DNA from: Sphaerolaimus hirsutus
Taxonomy: Eukaryota > Nematoda > Chromadorea > Monhysterida > Sphaerolaimidae
Assembly (NCBI GenBank): GCA_964036195.1
Contig: OZ038452.1
Span: forward strand, 22,083,785-22,147,784
Direction: 5' to 3'
DNA: 64,000 nucleotides
The notes beneath the pieces were generated by a model that ran no database searches, was not told where the DNA came from, and saw nothing but the letters and a program-made list of their open reading frames with translations. Of the stretch, positions 34,701-56,200 are shown piece by piece; positions within the stretch are counted from its first letter, which is position 1, and every line of letters starts with the position of its first letter. The position numbers were made by a program, and so were the translations under genes.

Positions 34701-36075
34701 GGATTTTTGTGCGGGAAGGGGGGCTGCTTGTTTACGGGGGCCGGCAAACGGGGGACTCAACCTAAAATTTTCTCCCTATATAGGGACGGAAAAGCATTTT
34801 GGCGCTAACGCCATAGAAAGGCGCCACGCCATGGCGCTATTGGCGTTGGCACCAGCGCCAGGAACCGCTTTATATGTATGTAAATATGCTTTACACCGGG
34901 AAGAGGGGGGGGGGCTGCAGCCCCCGCCGCTGGATACGTCCTTGCAACCAACCATAGGCTTATCATAGAAGGGAAATCCCTGCATGGAGCCGAGCGCGTT
35001 GGCGGCGCTCTCGGTCGACTTGAACACGACGAAAGCCTGGCCGCGCATCCTGAGCGACTTCTTCGCCTGGATCTCCACGATCGGCCCGAACTGGCCGAAT
35101 ATGGCCAGCAGGGCTTTCTTCAGCTCTGCGAGTGAGCGGGCAGTGTGAGCAGACTATTTAAAAAAAAAACCTTTGAAAAATACCCCCTAAAAACATGGGT
35201 TTTGTGACAGAGTCAGAGAAACATGAAACTTTTCACATCTACAATTTTTCATGTCGTAAATATTTACAAATGAGGCGTCTAATCCTAAAAGTCGACGAGT
35301 CCAAAACATGCGATTTTGAGTAAATCGCATTTTAAGTTTCGGACGCAATTCACGATCAATGGTGCGTGTCTAATTTGGCTCTCTCATGCTTTCCATTATT
35401 TATGTTGCATATGTTGACAATAAAGTGTCTAATTTTCAGCCCTTGCTCTCAACCTATATGTGAAAAATGGGGTTTCAGCCCTTGCTCTCAACCATAAAAT
35501 TCCATTTGGTCAGAGTAAAAGTGTTTTGGAGGGGGCAATGAACTTGTCGACTTCTTGCATGCGAGAACATTTATGTTCCCGGCCACGATGAGGCTGCCTT
35601 ATGGGAAATTTATGGACTTGTCGACTTTTAGAAATCGGTTTCCACAGTGGACGTAACACAAACAAACACAGATATTTCCCAACAAATAATGAGACGAGGG
35701 ATAGACTTGTCGACTTTTAGCCCAAAACTAAGTGGACTAGTCGACTTTTTGCCATAATTTTTTTACATTTCCCCCCAAAAATGGTAATTTGACACTATCG
35801 TATATAGGCATGTTAGGACAAAAAATTTATGGAAAATAATGAAAAATGTGTGGGAGTAGCCCCAGATGACTTTTCCGGGCCTAACTCGAAATTTTCATAT
35901 TTTGGACTTGTCGACTTTTAGAATTGGACGCCTCAAATCTAATCACAAAGAACGAAAATCCGTCACCCTTGCACATCAACGCCATTTCAACTAAACACTG
36001 AGACACACCTGGTATCTTGACTTTTTCATTTAAATTGTTGATGTAAATCGTCTGGTTTTCATCCGCCTCCACCAT
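28770..36075 (-). CDS. SNRPA: U1A/U2B''-type small nuclear ribonucleoprotein (SNRPA/snf)
   Basis: Exons (minus) 36075..36009, 35125..34953, 30539..30363, 29952..29821, 29418..29303 and 28929..28770 join in phase to 274 codons. Spliceosomal RNA-binding protein of the nucleus: family members bind U1 snRNA hairpin II and/or U2 hairpin IV. RRM1 spans about residues 8-86, with RNP2 IYINNL (10-15) and RNP1 RGQAFVVF (50-57) and the family hallmark [12 protein letters not shown]. An Arg/Lys-rich linker is followed by a Pro/Ala-rich exon ([11 protein letters not shown]), then RRM2 from about 199 to the terminal VSFAKK. The length and Pro-rich linker resemble U1A more than the short insect SNF. Intron 2 is 4.4 kb and holds the LINE and several MITEs. 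The last donor must be CA|GTCGGT to restore FNQFPG. Confidence 0.95.
28973..29259. mobile_element. TA-flanked CCGTAATTACTCG MITE
   Basis: Ends CCGTAATTACTCGAATTACC and GAATTATTCGAGTAAATACGG between TA. It occupies most of SNRPA intron 5. Confidence 0.78.
29640..29770. mobile_element. fragment of the GGACGTATCCAGG hAT family
   Basis: GGGGGATTGTGTACGGAGCC and CGGCGAACGGGGGGCC match the interior of the copies at 40501 and 63293. Both termini are missing. Confidence 0.55.
31025..31690. mobile_element. ATATCG-repeat hAT-like element (TAGGGTTGGGACG end), damaged
   Basis: The left end is TAGGGTTGGGACGATATATC, followed by (GA)ATATCGAT repeats. ATATCG repeats recur at 31630-31690, directly before the LINE, without a clean right terminus. 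Relatives are at 52680-52811 and 55357. Confidence 0.6.
31693..33483 (+). pseudogene. non-LTR retrotransposon (LINE) reverse transcriptase, 5'-truncated, three in-frame stops
   Basis: One continuous frame reads through a reverse transcriptase. It shows RT1-2 ([25 protein letters not shown]), motif [18 protein letters not shown], motif B LRQGCC and motif C YFADDM, then KYLGV. The same frame continues after stops at 32791, 32983 and about 33108 into a Cys/His finger (CSHC...H...C). That is the C-terminal zinc knuckle usual in LINEs. No endonuclease is visible, so the 5' end is missing. It lies antisense in SNRPA intron 2. Clade is not resolved. With three nonsense codons it is inactive. Confidence 0.85.
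33551..33650 (+). repeat. direct repeat, copy 1 (GGCGCACCGCACACT end)
   Basis: TGGCGCACCGCACACTCAAA, then AAGGGCGGTTCGAACGTTT and CCAAGGGCGGTTCAAAC. A second copy is at 34028-34120. The terminus also occurs at 51120 and inverted at 53741, so this is a dispersed transposon end. Confidence 0.65.
34028..34120 (+). repeat. direct repeat, copy 2
   Basis: Same layout as 33551-33650 with point differences (GGCGCACTGACACTC, GGCGGTTCGGACG). Confidence 0.65.
34262..34472. mobile_element. hAT-like MITE made of GATCCC repeats (TAGGGTTCAAACGGGA family)
   Basis: About 20 copies of AATCCCGATCCCGATCCC run to the right end GTTTGAACCCTA. The left end is a weaker TAGACCCC. Relatives are at 36420, 43195 and 51561-52495. 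Confidence 0.65.
34687..34944. mobile_element. hAT MITE (GGACGTATCCAGG family) at the SNRPA intron-2 donor
   Basis: Ends CAGGCACGTATCCAGG and CTGGATACGTCCTTG enclose GGCGC repeats. A perfect 8-bp target duplication CAACCAAC lies at 34679-34686 and 34945-34952. The right copy, read on the minus strand, is GTTGGTTG, i.e. bases +1 to +8 of SNRPA intron 2. Confidence 0.9.
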
Positions 36076-36695
36076 CTTGCTTCAGTGGCGCCTGTAACTG
36101 AAACATACAACGCATATTTGGAAAAATAAACAAGCATCATTGAAAAACCACTTTGACGATAGTTGTTGATAAACAACACTGCGTCTAAATACACGGACTG
36201 ACACACAAAAATCACAAATGTACATTTTTGAGCTAGTTTCATTAGTTTCATCAATAATATTTTTAAAGTCATGACTAGCAAACGACGCGTGAACGAAGCG
36301 AGCCAACGAGCCCAGGCTGTTCAATTAATTCCTTTAAAAACATTGCAATCTAAAGTTACAGTTCACCAAAAACAGTAGCACAGCGTACTCATTTTGCAAG
36401 CGGGAAATAGCATATGGACTAGAGTTCAAATGGGACCGGGGTCCCCCCACGCTGAATGGCATTTTCGCGGGACACGAAATGAAAGTCCCAACACGCACAA
36501 AATGGACCATACATTTTATCCGGAGGGACATTCGTACCCCGCGGCGCTAATATTTTCAAACTCTCGGGAACGGGACCCCATTGTTGCATTTGAACCCTCA
36601 TACGGGCACATCGAAAAGTGTGCACGAGAAACTCGTAGATTGACTGCATAAAGATCGCAAATGTGTACTACCAGCACAGATGAAATACAAAGTTC
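36076..36695. other. spacer between OPA1 stop and SNRPA start
   Basis: 620 bp. It must hold the OPA1 3' UTR and the SNRPA promoter. It includes a MITE at 36420-36600; no other gene is seen. Confidence 0.6.
36420..36600. mobile_element. TAGGGTTCAAACGGGA-family hAT-like MITE
   Basis: Ends TAGAGTTCAAATGGGACC and CATTTGAACCCTC. Flanks ATATGGAC and ATACGGGC match at 6 of 8. Confidence 0.6.
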
Positions 36696-46983
<10,288 letters not shown>

Positions 46984-47223
46984 CTTTCGCGTTCGAATGA
47001 AATATTACCACAAAAGTGTCAATTTTAGGAAGAATGATACCGAGTTGAATGAAATCACTTTCGATGATTGCCCCCCACCTGTATTTGCCAGATTCAGCAA
47101 TATTAATCGTTTTTGTTGCGTCCGCGTTTTAATACTGATGTACGTATATTTTTTGACAAAGCGTATGGAATCCCGATTCTCCAGAAAAAAACGCGATATT
47201 TTTGAAACCGTTGGCACTGTGCC
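46984..47223. promoter_or_regulatory. bidirectional OPA1/POLG promoter region
   Basis: Only 240 bp separate the OPA1 ATG (minus) from the POLG ATG (plus), so both promoters and 5' UTRs must lie here or overlap the first exons. I see no TATA box in a fitting place on either strand. No motif is called; the shared-promoter role is inferred from spacing. Confidence 0.7.
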
Positions 47224-50200
47224 ATGTTGGTGATAACGCGCGGTTGTTCTGCCGCTGCGCACTGTTTGCAACATGGAACGACAACAGCGAACGTTTCGAA
47301 ACTTTGCGCTTGCAATCAAATAGCGCATGTTGCAACGAAGAGATGTCTGACCGGTGCGGATAGAACGAAGAGACGAAATTCGCGAATGTCACGCAACAAC
47401 TCCGGTTAGCACTTTTTGAGCAAAAGATCCAATTGCCCAGAACGGACCCCAAATCGAATTTATAGAAATATACCTCTAAATTTTGGGATAAGTACAAAAG
47501 GATCGGGATAGTCTAAAAACTTCGCCGTTTACCGATTTGATTTAATAATCATCACAGATGTCGACAAGTCGCTCACTTCTGCATACGAGACTGTTCCCCG
47601 CGAAATCCGCGATCATCTATTTCTCGGCCGGCCGGTAGAGCGTAACGCCAAAAATTTGAACGGCAGTCCGTGGAACTTGCATCCGTGGCCACGATTTCGT
47701 TTTGACACCGAAAAAAGTGACCCCGTTGCCGGGCGGCAAGACATTCTGGCGCACCTGACAGCGTATGCGAGAAAAATGAGACGACCGTACTACGAGTTGA
47801 TGGTGGATGCTGCATTGGCTTGGGAAGCTCCGCCTTTGCCTAGGCGATTCCGTCGAACTAGGGGTGAGTGGTGTGAATGATGTGGTAGTTATGGGGTTTT
47901 TGCATGGCTTGGGGTAATTCCAAGTAGTGTTATTAACAAAAGCAAACCCTTAACCGCAGCTGAAACTTTTCAATGAATTTTGCATTAAATATTGCCGATT
48001 TTTTTTTGCAGAAATCAGTGATTTATAATGATACCTCATGCATTATACTCCCCCATGTGAAACCCCTGATGGGAGTTATTCAATATACGTCTTCCACACA
48101 TGTGCTTACTCTTGGTAGTGATTGGCCGGGAGCTTACCCAATGGTGTATTGTAGGATCCAATGAGTTTTACTATCCACCAACTATTCAGCATTTTGCCAG
48201 GCTGGACGCGCTATAATCAAGACGGTTCTGCATCTGCTGTCGATTATCCATCTGGATCGTTGCTGTTTTTCGACGTTGAAACCTGTCCTTCAGTCAGTCA
48301 AAAAGCCGTGCTGGCTGTGGCGCTCTGCCGTGATGCTTGGTATGTTAACCCTGGATTTGTCCTTTTTTCCTGGATTTGGATTTTTCACTTCAAAAACTCC
48401 CTTGACTTCGTTTATTATGTAGCTGGAAAAAGCATTAAATTGCAATGAAAAGCAATTTTTGTTGGCATGCAATGAATCAAAACTTTTTGTAAACACATTG
48501 TAAAAGCTGGAACCTCGCGCATAAAATGTTTTTTTTTCTAATAAAATGGTGCCTGGTCAATTAAATCGAAATCTCAAAAAACTAAATTACTCCAATTCTA
48601 GCTGGACCTTGTTTTTCTAAATATGTTTATCTATTCTATGTTTTCTATGGTACAAAAAACTGCAACTAATACACACAGATGAATACAGTTCTTTTCATTT
48701 CAGGTACAGTTGGTGTAGCATAGAGCTTTCTTCAGATGAAAACAGTCCACATTCCCATCAGATGCGGCAACCCAAGTTTAGCAGTGAGGACTTGATTCCA
48801 ATCGGACCTTCGCAGTCTGCCCGATTATTAGTCGGACATAACGTCGCCTTTGATAGGGCGCGGCTTAGGGAACCATATGAACTGGAGGTAATTGCTACTA
48901 GGGTGTCAACAAAATTTTGAGGCGGAAAACGGAAACGGAAAAAAATTTTGCTTGTCGGAAAACGGAAACGGAATTTTTTTACACCGAAACGGAAAAAATT
49001 GCTGAAATTTCGGCGGAAAACATTGAGCTGGAAAACGAAGAAAATGTGGAAAAATTGAATATTTTGCCTGAAAACGAAAACGGAAATTTAAATGGAAAAA
49101 ATTCTGCCTGCGGAAAACGAAAAGTTGACACACCCTACTTACCACTTCATCATTTAGTCTTCACTTTCAACCGTTTGTCCGCTGACACCACACTTCAGCT
49201 TGACTGCCTTCGATTTTGGGACACTATGAGCATGCATATTGCTGTCTGCGGCATGACTGTGGATCAAATTGCGGATTACAAGAAATTTGATAAGCGGCGA
49301 AAGGTAAAAAAATTCTTGTTTGAATATCAAATTTCTTTTAAACACAATTTTCTTATAACAGTCCACGAAGAGCGGACGGTGGATGGAAGAATGGTTTCAA
49401 CGCACTTGTCCGAATAATCTGCAGGATGTGCACAAATTTCATGGCCCCTCGACTGCGGATGAACCGCTGGTGGACAAAAGTGAACGCGATCTCTTTGTTA
49501 AGGGCAGCGTTGGCGATATAAAAGAGAACTTTCAGGTTTCACTTAACTTATTTATTAATTTTTATTTATTGATTGAAAATAGATATTGATGTTATCGATC
49601 TTTTTGAAAATCAAATTCAAAATCAGACAGCTGCCGCGTATTGTGCGCGTGATGTGCTCGCGACCATGGAAGTTTTTCAGTCACTGTGGCCGAAGTTTGA
49701 CACTAAGTGAGTTGACAAAGATTGGTGTAACTGCTGCTGGCTTTTTAAAAACAGTTTCCGGTCAATTCCTTGTTTAGTTTTTGCAGCCAGTTTTTGTTTG
49801 TTTAGTTTTTGGATCATAACGGATACTTTTTCATGTCGAAGTGAAACACGCGGGCGAATAACGTATTACACTAATGATGGCCCAATTGCTACTTGACACA
49901 ATGTGTCAACTGTTTCGCTGTCAACTCAGATTTCGTGTTCACATGCAGTAATATTGAAAAAAATTTTTTACGGCAACTACATTTGGAGGACGCTGTGCGA
50001 CACGTGAAGCCTAAATCTGAGTTGACACAGACCAGTTGACACACATGTGTTTATTAGTCCTTGGGCCACCAATTTATTAACATGCGGAGTGTATGTTTGT
50101 AAATACCGGCAGTACACCCTTCTCAGATTTGCGAACCCAATCACCCAGTGGGGAATGTTGGAGTTGAGTACCAGTTACTTTCCCATAACTGACATCTGGT

Positions 50201-53200
50201 GGAGATACAAGAACGAGTGCACTAGTACCGCCGGTGACTTGAAAGGGAAATTACACGAAATTGTTTCCAAAACGGCCGGGGAAGCTGTTAAATTGAATGG
50301 CGGTGACATTATAGCGTGAGTTCTCTCTGGCACTTGAAGGTTGTGTTTACAGCTGCCTCTTGTATAGATTGGTGGTGAATTTACGAAACTTATGGCTGGA
50401 GCGTCACGCTGCTCACAACTTTTTTTTTATTATTTCATTCTCACCCAAGTAACACACACTAGGGTTGGTCAAGAATAGGGTGTCAAAAAATTTTTTTTAC
50501 GGAAAACGGAAACGGAAAAAACTTTTCAGTGGCCGGAAAACGGAAAAAGAGGCCGGAAAAACGGAAAGGGAAAAATCAAATTTGCAGGGAAATGGAAAAA
50601 CTCGCTGAAATTTTGCCAGAAAACGGGTAAAATTTGCTGAAATTTTGCTGGAAGTGGAACAAATTTGCAGTAATCTTGCTGGAAACAAAAAATTTTTCAC
50701 AGCATTGACAATCTGCATGAATTTTTACCAGTTTGGCTGATCAGAAAACAGAAAGTTGAGCCAGAAAAAGGTAAAGTGAGGCGGAAAAATGGAAAATTGA
50801 GGCAGAAAATGGAAAAAAAGGTGGAAAAACTGGAAATTGAGGCGGAAAACGGAAAAAAGGCGGAAAAACTGAAAATTTAGCCGGAAAACGGAAAATGAGC
50901 CGGAAAAACGGAAACGAAAAAAAAAGTTGCCGGAAAACGAAAAAAAATTTCAGCAGCCGGAAAACGGAAAAAATTTGCCTGCGGAAAACGGAAACGGAAA
51001 ACGGAAATTTGACACCCTAGTCAAGAATTATTTTTACTTTTCTATTTTTGGACAGCCAAATTTTTTTTACCTTCCTGTTTTCCACAAGATACTTTTTTTG
51101 ACACCCTAGTTCACACCCATTGGCGCACCGCACACTGCCTTTGCAAGTTCAGCGTTCGAACGTTTTTTGCCATCCGCTGAACTAAAAACGCGGAACCGCC
51201 AAAAGCGCTGAACTCCAAATCGTCCGGACTATTGATATTGGGTGGTTTGTCAATTCAGCGAGTGAAAAATTTGGACGATTTGGCGCGCTGAAATGATCTC
51301 GAATGCTGAAATTCGATTTCAAACGCTGAAATGCGAACATAACAGTGCCAAATGAATTTTCAGTTGTGTTATGTGTAGCTGTCACTTGTTGCCAGGGTTC
51401 AGTCCCAGACCCTGTAAAGTGTAATGTAAAATGTAAAATGTCATGAAAAATGTCAATCAAAACAAAACAGAAAAGACTTTATTGCTGAACTTTGCATGAC
51501 AATTGACACTTTACTTTACATTTTACACTTTAATGGGACTGGGATTGGCACCAGATGTAGGGTTCAAATAGGATTGATTTTTCTGCTCAGCTATCTATCA
51601 CGGAGGCAAACTTTTGGGCTACTATCCCCTTACCCCCCCAATCAGCCAGCTACCTACATATCTGGAGTGATTTTTGAGAAACTATTCCCCAATTTTCACT
51701 CAAAATCGCTATTTTTCATAACTTTTTATAGATTTTCACCTCAAAAATCACTAGTTCATGCATCTAACTGCCTTTTTTAGTAGTATATGCACTTATATAC
51801 CCATTTTTCACCTACTTTTAGCTGGTTTTTCTCCCTTATACACCCTGAAAAAGCCTATATATCGAACACCCGCACCCCCCCCCCCTAGGGTTCAAACGGG
51901 ACCAGTTTTTCAGACCGGGACTGGGACCAGAAATTATATAATGTCGGGACCGGGACCAGGACTGGGACGGGCCTGTGCCTCTGTGCATGTTTACCCGCTG
52001 TGCATGTCAGGGGTATTCTAGATTTTGACCCTCCAGGGGGTCGGATAGATGGCTAATCGCTCCCTTAGAGGGATAGCTAGCTGGCAAATAACTTTTGGGT
52101 GGTTTGGGGGTTTGCGGGGGTTCAATATATAGGCTTTTTCAAGATGTAGAAAAAATGCAGAAAATCGCTAAAAGTAAGTGAAAAATTACTAAAAATGTGT
52201 ATATAAGCACATATCTAACAAAAAATAGCTAAAAATAGACAATTAAACAATTCAACAAGTGATTTTTGAGGTTAAAATCTATAAATATGGCATAAAATTA
52301 GTCATTTTGAGTGAAAATTAGGGTCTACATGCACACCGGGTAAACATGCACAGAAGGCCTCAGTCACTGGGACTGGGGGGTCGGACCGGGACCGAGACTG
52401 GCTTTTTTCAATTGTCAGGACCGGGACTGGGACTGGAGGGTCGGGACCGGGACTGGGATTTGCTGTACTGACACTGCGGCCTCGTTTGAACCCTATTGGT
52501 ACGTAATATCCAGCCAATGTTGTGAAGGAACACTCTCAATGTATGAGCCTTTTCTTATAACATAATTCAAGCACTATTCCATTCCCATCTTCACTTGAAG
52601 TTCGCTGTCTGGTGGTGGCGCTTTTTTTATGCCTGCGCCAGGCCCCAAAGGCGCCATGGCGCTTTTTCATCACTACTTCTGAATATTGAAAAATATCGAG
52701 AGAAAAAAAGGTCGATATTCAACATCAATCGTCAAATTTTTTCAAAATTTTCAATATTCAATATGAAAAAATAGTCGATATCCGATTTTCAATACGATAT
52801 ACCAACCCAACCCTACCGATCCCCCATTCCTGGTTCCGATAAAAAACGTGCCAGTCCCGGAACCGTTAAAAAATTGTCTATCGATCGCATTTCTCCATGC
52901 CCAGGGTGTTGTTTTGATTCAAAAAATTCTGCCAGCGTGCATTGATTTAGCTGCACGCTGTGAACAATAAATATGTATACAACGATTCAACACCCAGGCA
53001 TTATACAAGTTTCAACAAAATGTTGCCAAAAAGTTCCTACATTTTCTATATCACCCGGCGGTTTACACGGAGAAATACGGTAGTCCGTGTCCCACCACAA
53101 AAAACTGGTCATGTTTGAACCCTAATCCAGATCCCACAATCTCAATCATATTTATACTTACCTGCTGAAGTCAAACAGTCCGGACGTTTTCTCAATGGAC

Positions 53201-56200
53201 TGTTTATGATTCTGGTATTTTAGAGATACAATTTCATGACAAAATTCTTCATCCGCGGCAATCGCAGGAATGCTGTTTGTGAAAATTTGCAGAAACTCAA
53301 AAATAAACAATTTTTGGAAAAACTTTTCTCTCTTCTTTTTTGAAGCTTACATGTAAATAATATACCTATCCAAATTTCATGAATGCATCTTACATCGTGA
53401 AAGAGATACATATCATTTTACAACAGTAGCACGGCCGCTGAACTCAACTCATGCGCTGAACCTCAACGCCGAACTGCGACGCTGAACCGCAGGATGAAAG
53501 TGTTCAGACACTTTCATTTTCATCGACGCTGAAATGTTGAGTTCAGCGAATGACCAAAACTGGTCAAAAATGCATGCAAATCTGTCCGAATTCATCCGGA
53601 CTTTTTGAAAAATCAATATGGCGGCCGCTCAACCGCTGAACTTAAAGCGTCTGAACTGCGGATTCTGAGTTCCGATTCAGCGGATTTCAAACGTTCGAAC
53701 GCTGAATGTCCAAAATCAGTGTGCGGTGCGCCATTGACCGCGCCGTGTTGCTATCAACGAAGTTATGTTCAACGCGCACACAATTTTTGCATCTTTTTCC
53801 ATCTTTTTCAGCAGCACCAGTTACAGTGCGGGAGCCGAAAACTGGACGCGTGACGCCTGGCTCTGGCCGCTGAATTGGCGACCGAGAAAATGGCCGGCCG
53901 ATTTGATTGAACAAGTTGATTGGGTCAGACAGTTGAAAGTTGAAGTGAATGAAAAGTTTGCGCCGTGGTTGGTAATTTGTTGTCAGTCTCGATTTGCACA
54001 TTAAAATTTGTGTTTATGAATTTATTTTTGTCTCTTAATTCGAATAAATAAATAAATAAAATCGCAGGTGGTTGGTGAGTCTGTTCAAACGCGATCCCGA
54101 ATCTCGAAGGTATGAAACGGTCATAGGATCTGCACTGGTGCCCGCTCTTTTGAACATGACCTGGCATGGCGCCCCTTTACTGTATTTGTATCCCCAACGT
54201 TTCGGATTCTTGACGATTGAGCATGATGGTCTGTTCACTTCATTTAAAAATATATGTTTTTTTCTGGCCTAAATATTTACGTCCGTTGCATTGCGCACTG
54301 CAGGCGCTGATGTATCAATCGATCCTTCTTTCGATAACATTGGTTAGCAGCGTTCATGGTTGTAAATGTGGATATGGTCAGACGGCGTTTTAGTTGAAGG
54401 GTGTTACTTTTCTACGATTTATAGAGTGGCGAGCCCCGATGCATGACATCATGGCCGATCTGTGTGCCGAATCACGTTGTCAGATGTTTGTTCAAGATTT
54501 TACAGTGATGTTTCTTTGCGTGAAATTTTTTCCTTGCATCCCCTCAGATTCAAGGCCGTGTTGGACCAGTGCCAAAGAATGAACGATTCGCGAATACCCA
54601 GCGGTGGAAAGTGTATCACGCTGGCGACGTGTGAAGAATGTGTACCGCCAGGCAGACAGTTTCGTCTAGTCTTCCATTCGCTGCCGCATCCGGTTTGCTA
54701 TAAAAACTCTATAATCTTGTCAACATCCGAATTTGAGTTGTCTTATGCAGCTGTAATGTAATTATGTTGACCCCGACCACATTTGGGAGGTTTAGAAAAG
54801 TTCTTAATGTAAACTTGTTGTTTTTTTGTTGAAAATGTTTTTTTCCATCCCCTACTTGACAGCTCCACAGCCATTTTTATACAACCCTGCATTATGTACT
54901 TCATTTGTGCCCTATACCAACTTTTAAACCATTTTAAAAAATCAAATTTTTATTTTAAAAAATCAAATTTTTATTTTAAAAAATCAAGCAGCTTAAAAAC
55001 CGCAAAAAACCGCAAAAGCAGCATTTTTTCCAACCCCACCCCTACGCGCAGCTGGCGCGCTCCTACGGCGTGTGGTCGTCGCACGCGGTGGGCTCGCCGC
55101 TCACGCAGCACTGGCTCGAGCACCTCGACTCGGGCGCGATGGGCAGCGAGCCGGCCAACTTGGCGCGCGACTATGCGCACGCAGCCAGGCACCTGAAGTA
55201 CTGGACGCAGATTGAGGAGAGATTGGGGGAGCAGATGGTGTATTGGTGTGTTTTAGTTTTCACTATTGTATGCAATTGTATGCAAAGTGGACAAATGACA
55301 ACAAAAGGTAAAATTTGGCGTAACCTGAAACTCTCTAAAAATGCGCCACTGATGAGTAGGGTTAGGGCGATATGGCTTTTCGATATCGATATTCGATATT
55401 TTTTCTGATACTCGATATTCGATATCGATACGATATGGACCCCGATATTCAATATGAAAATATGGTCGATATTCGATATCGATACGATATATCGTCCCAA
55501 AAACCTGCTTATGAGTTACATGGTCATATTTTCAAGTGTCTAAATATCCGTGGTCGTGCATAAATCGCCCACCCCCAACCCCCCAGGGACCCCCGCTCGA
55601 AAAGGGGCGCCCTTCTACCGCAATTGATAACCAGCGGCACAGTTACACGTCGGGTGGTCGAGCGGCTCTGGATGACCGTCAGCAATCCGCACAGTGAGCG
55701 GGCTGGCAGCGAGCTCAAATCCATCATACAGGTTCCGCTCCTAGACCCTGTAAAGAGCCCTGTAAAATGTGAAATGTCATGCAATGTGTAAAAAGTCATG
55801 TAAAATGCCCTGGAAAATGGCCAGCTTCTTCGTCTTTTTCCAGGGCATTTTGCATGACTTTTTACACATTGCATGACATTTCACATTTTACAGGTCACTT
55901 TACAGGGTCTGGGAGTGTCCCCAGGCGCCCAGCGGGTACAAGTTCGTCGGCGCCGACGTCGACTCGCAAGAACAGTGGCTGGCGGGACTTTTTGGCGATT
56001 GGTACAAAGCTGGCGGCAGGCCTGTGCTGCAGGAGGATGTGGCCGTGCAGAGGAGACAGGGTGGGTTTTGTGGTTGGGTTGATAACGGGTGCGCGGGTGT
56101 TGGTGATTGGAAGTGATAAGTGGTTGGGAAGTTTGATGGATGAGGAGTTATGAGTGATGAGTGAAATAAGCAGCGAAAATAGTTTAAAAAAATGGCAGGA

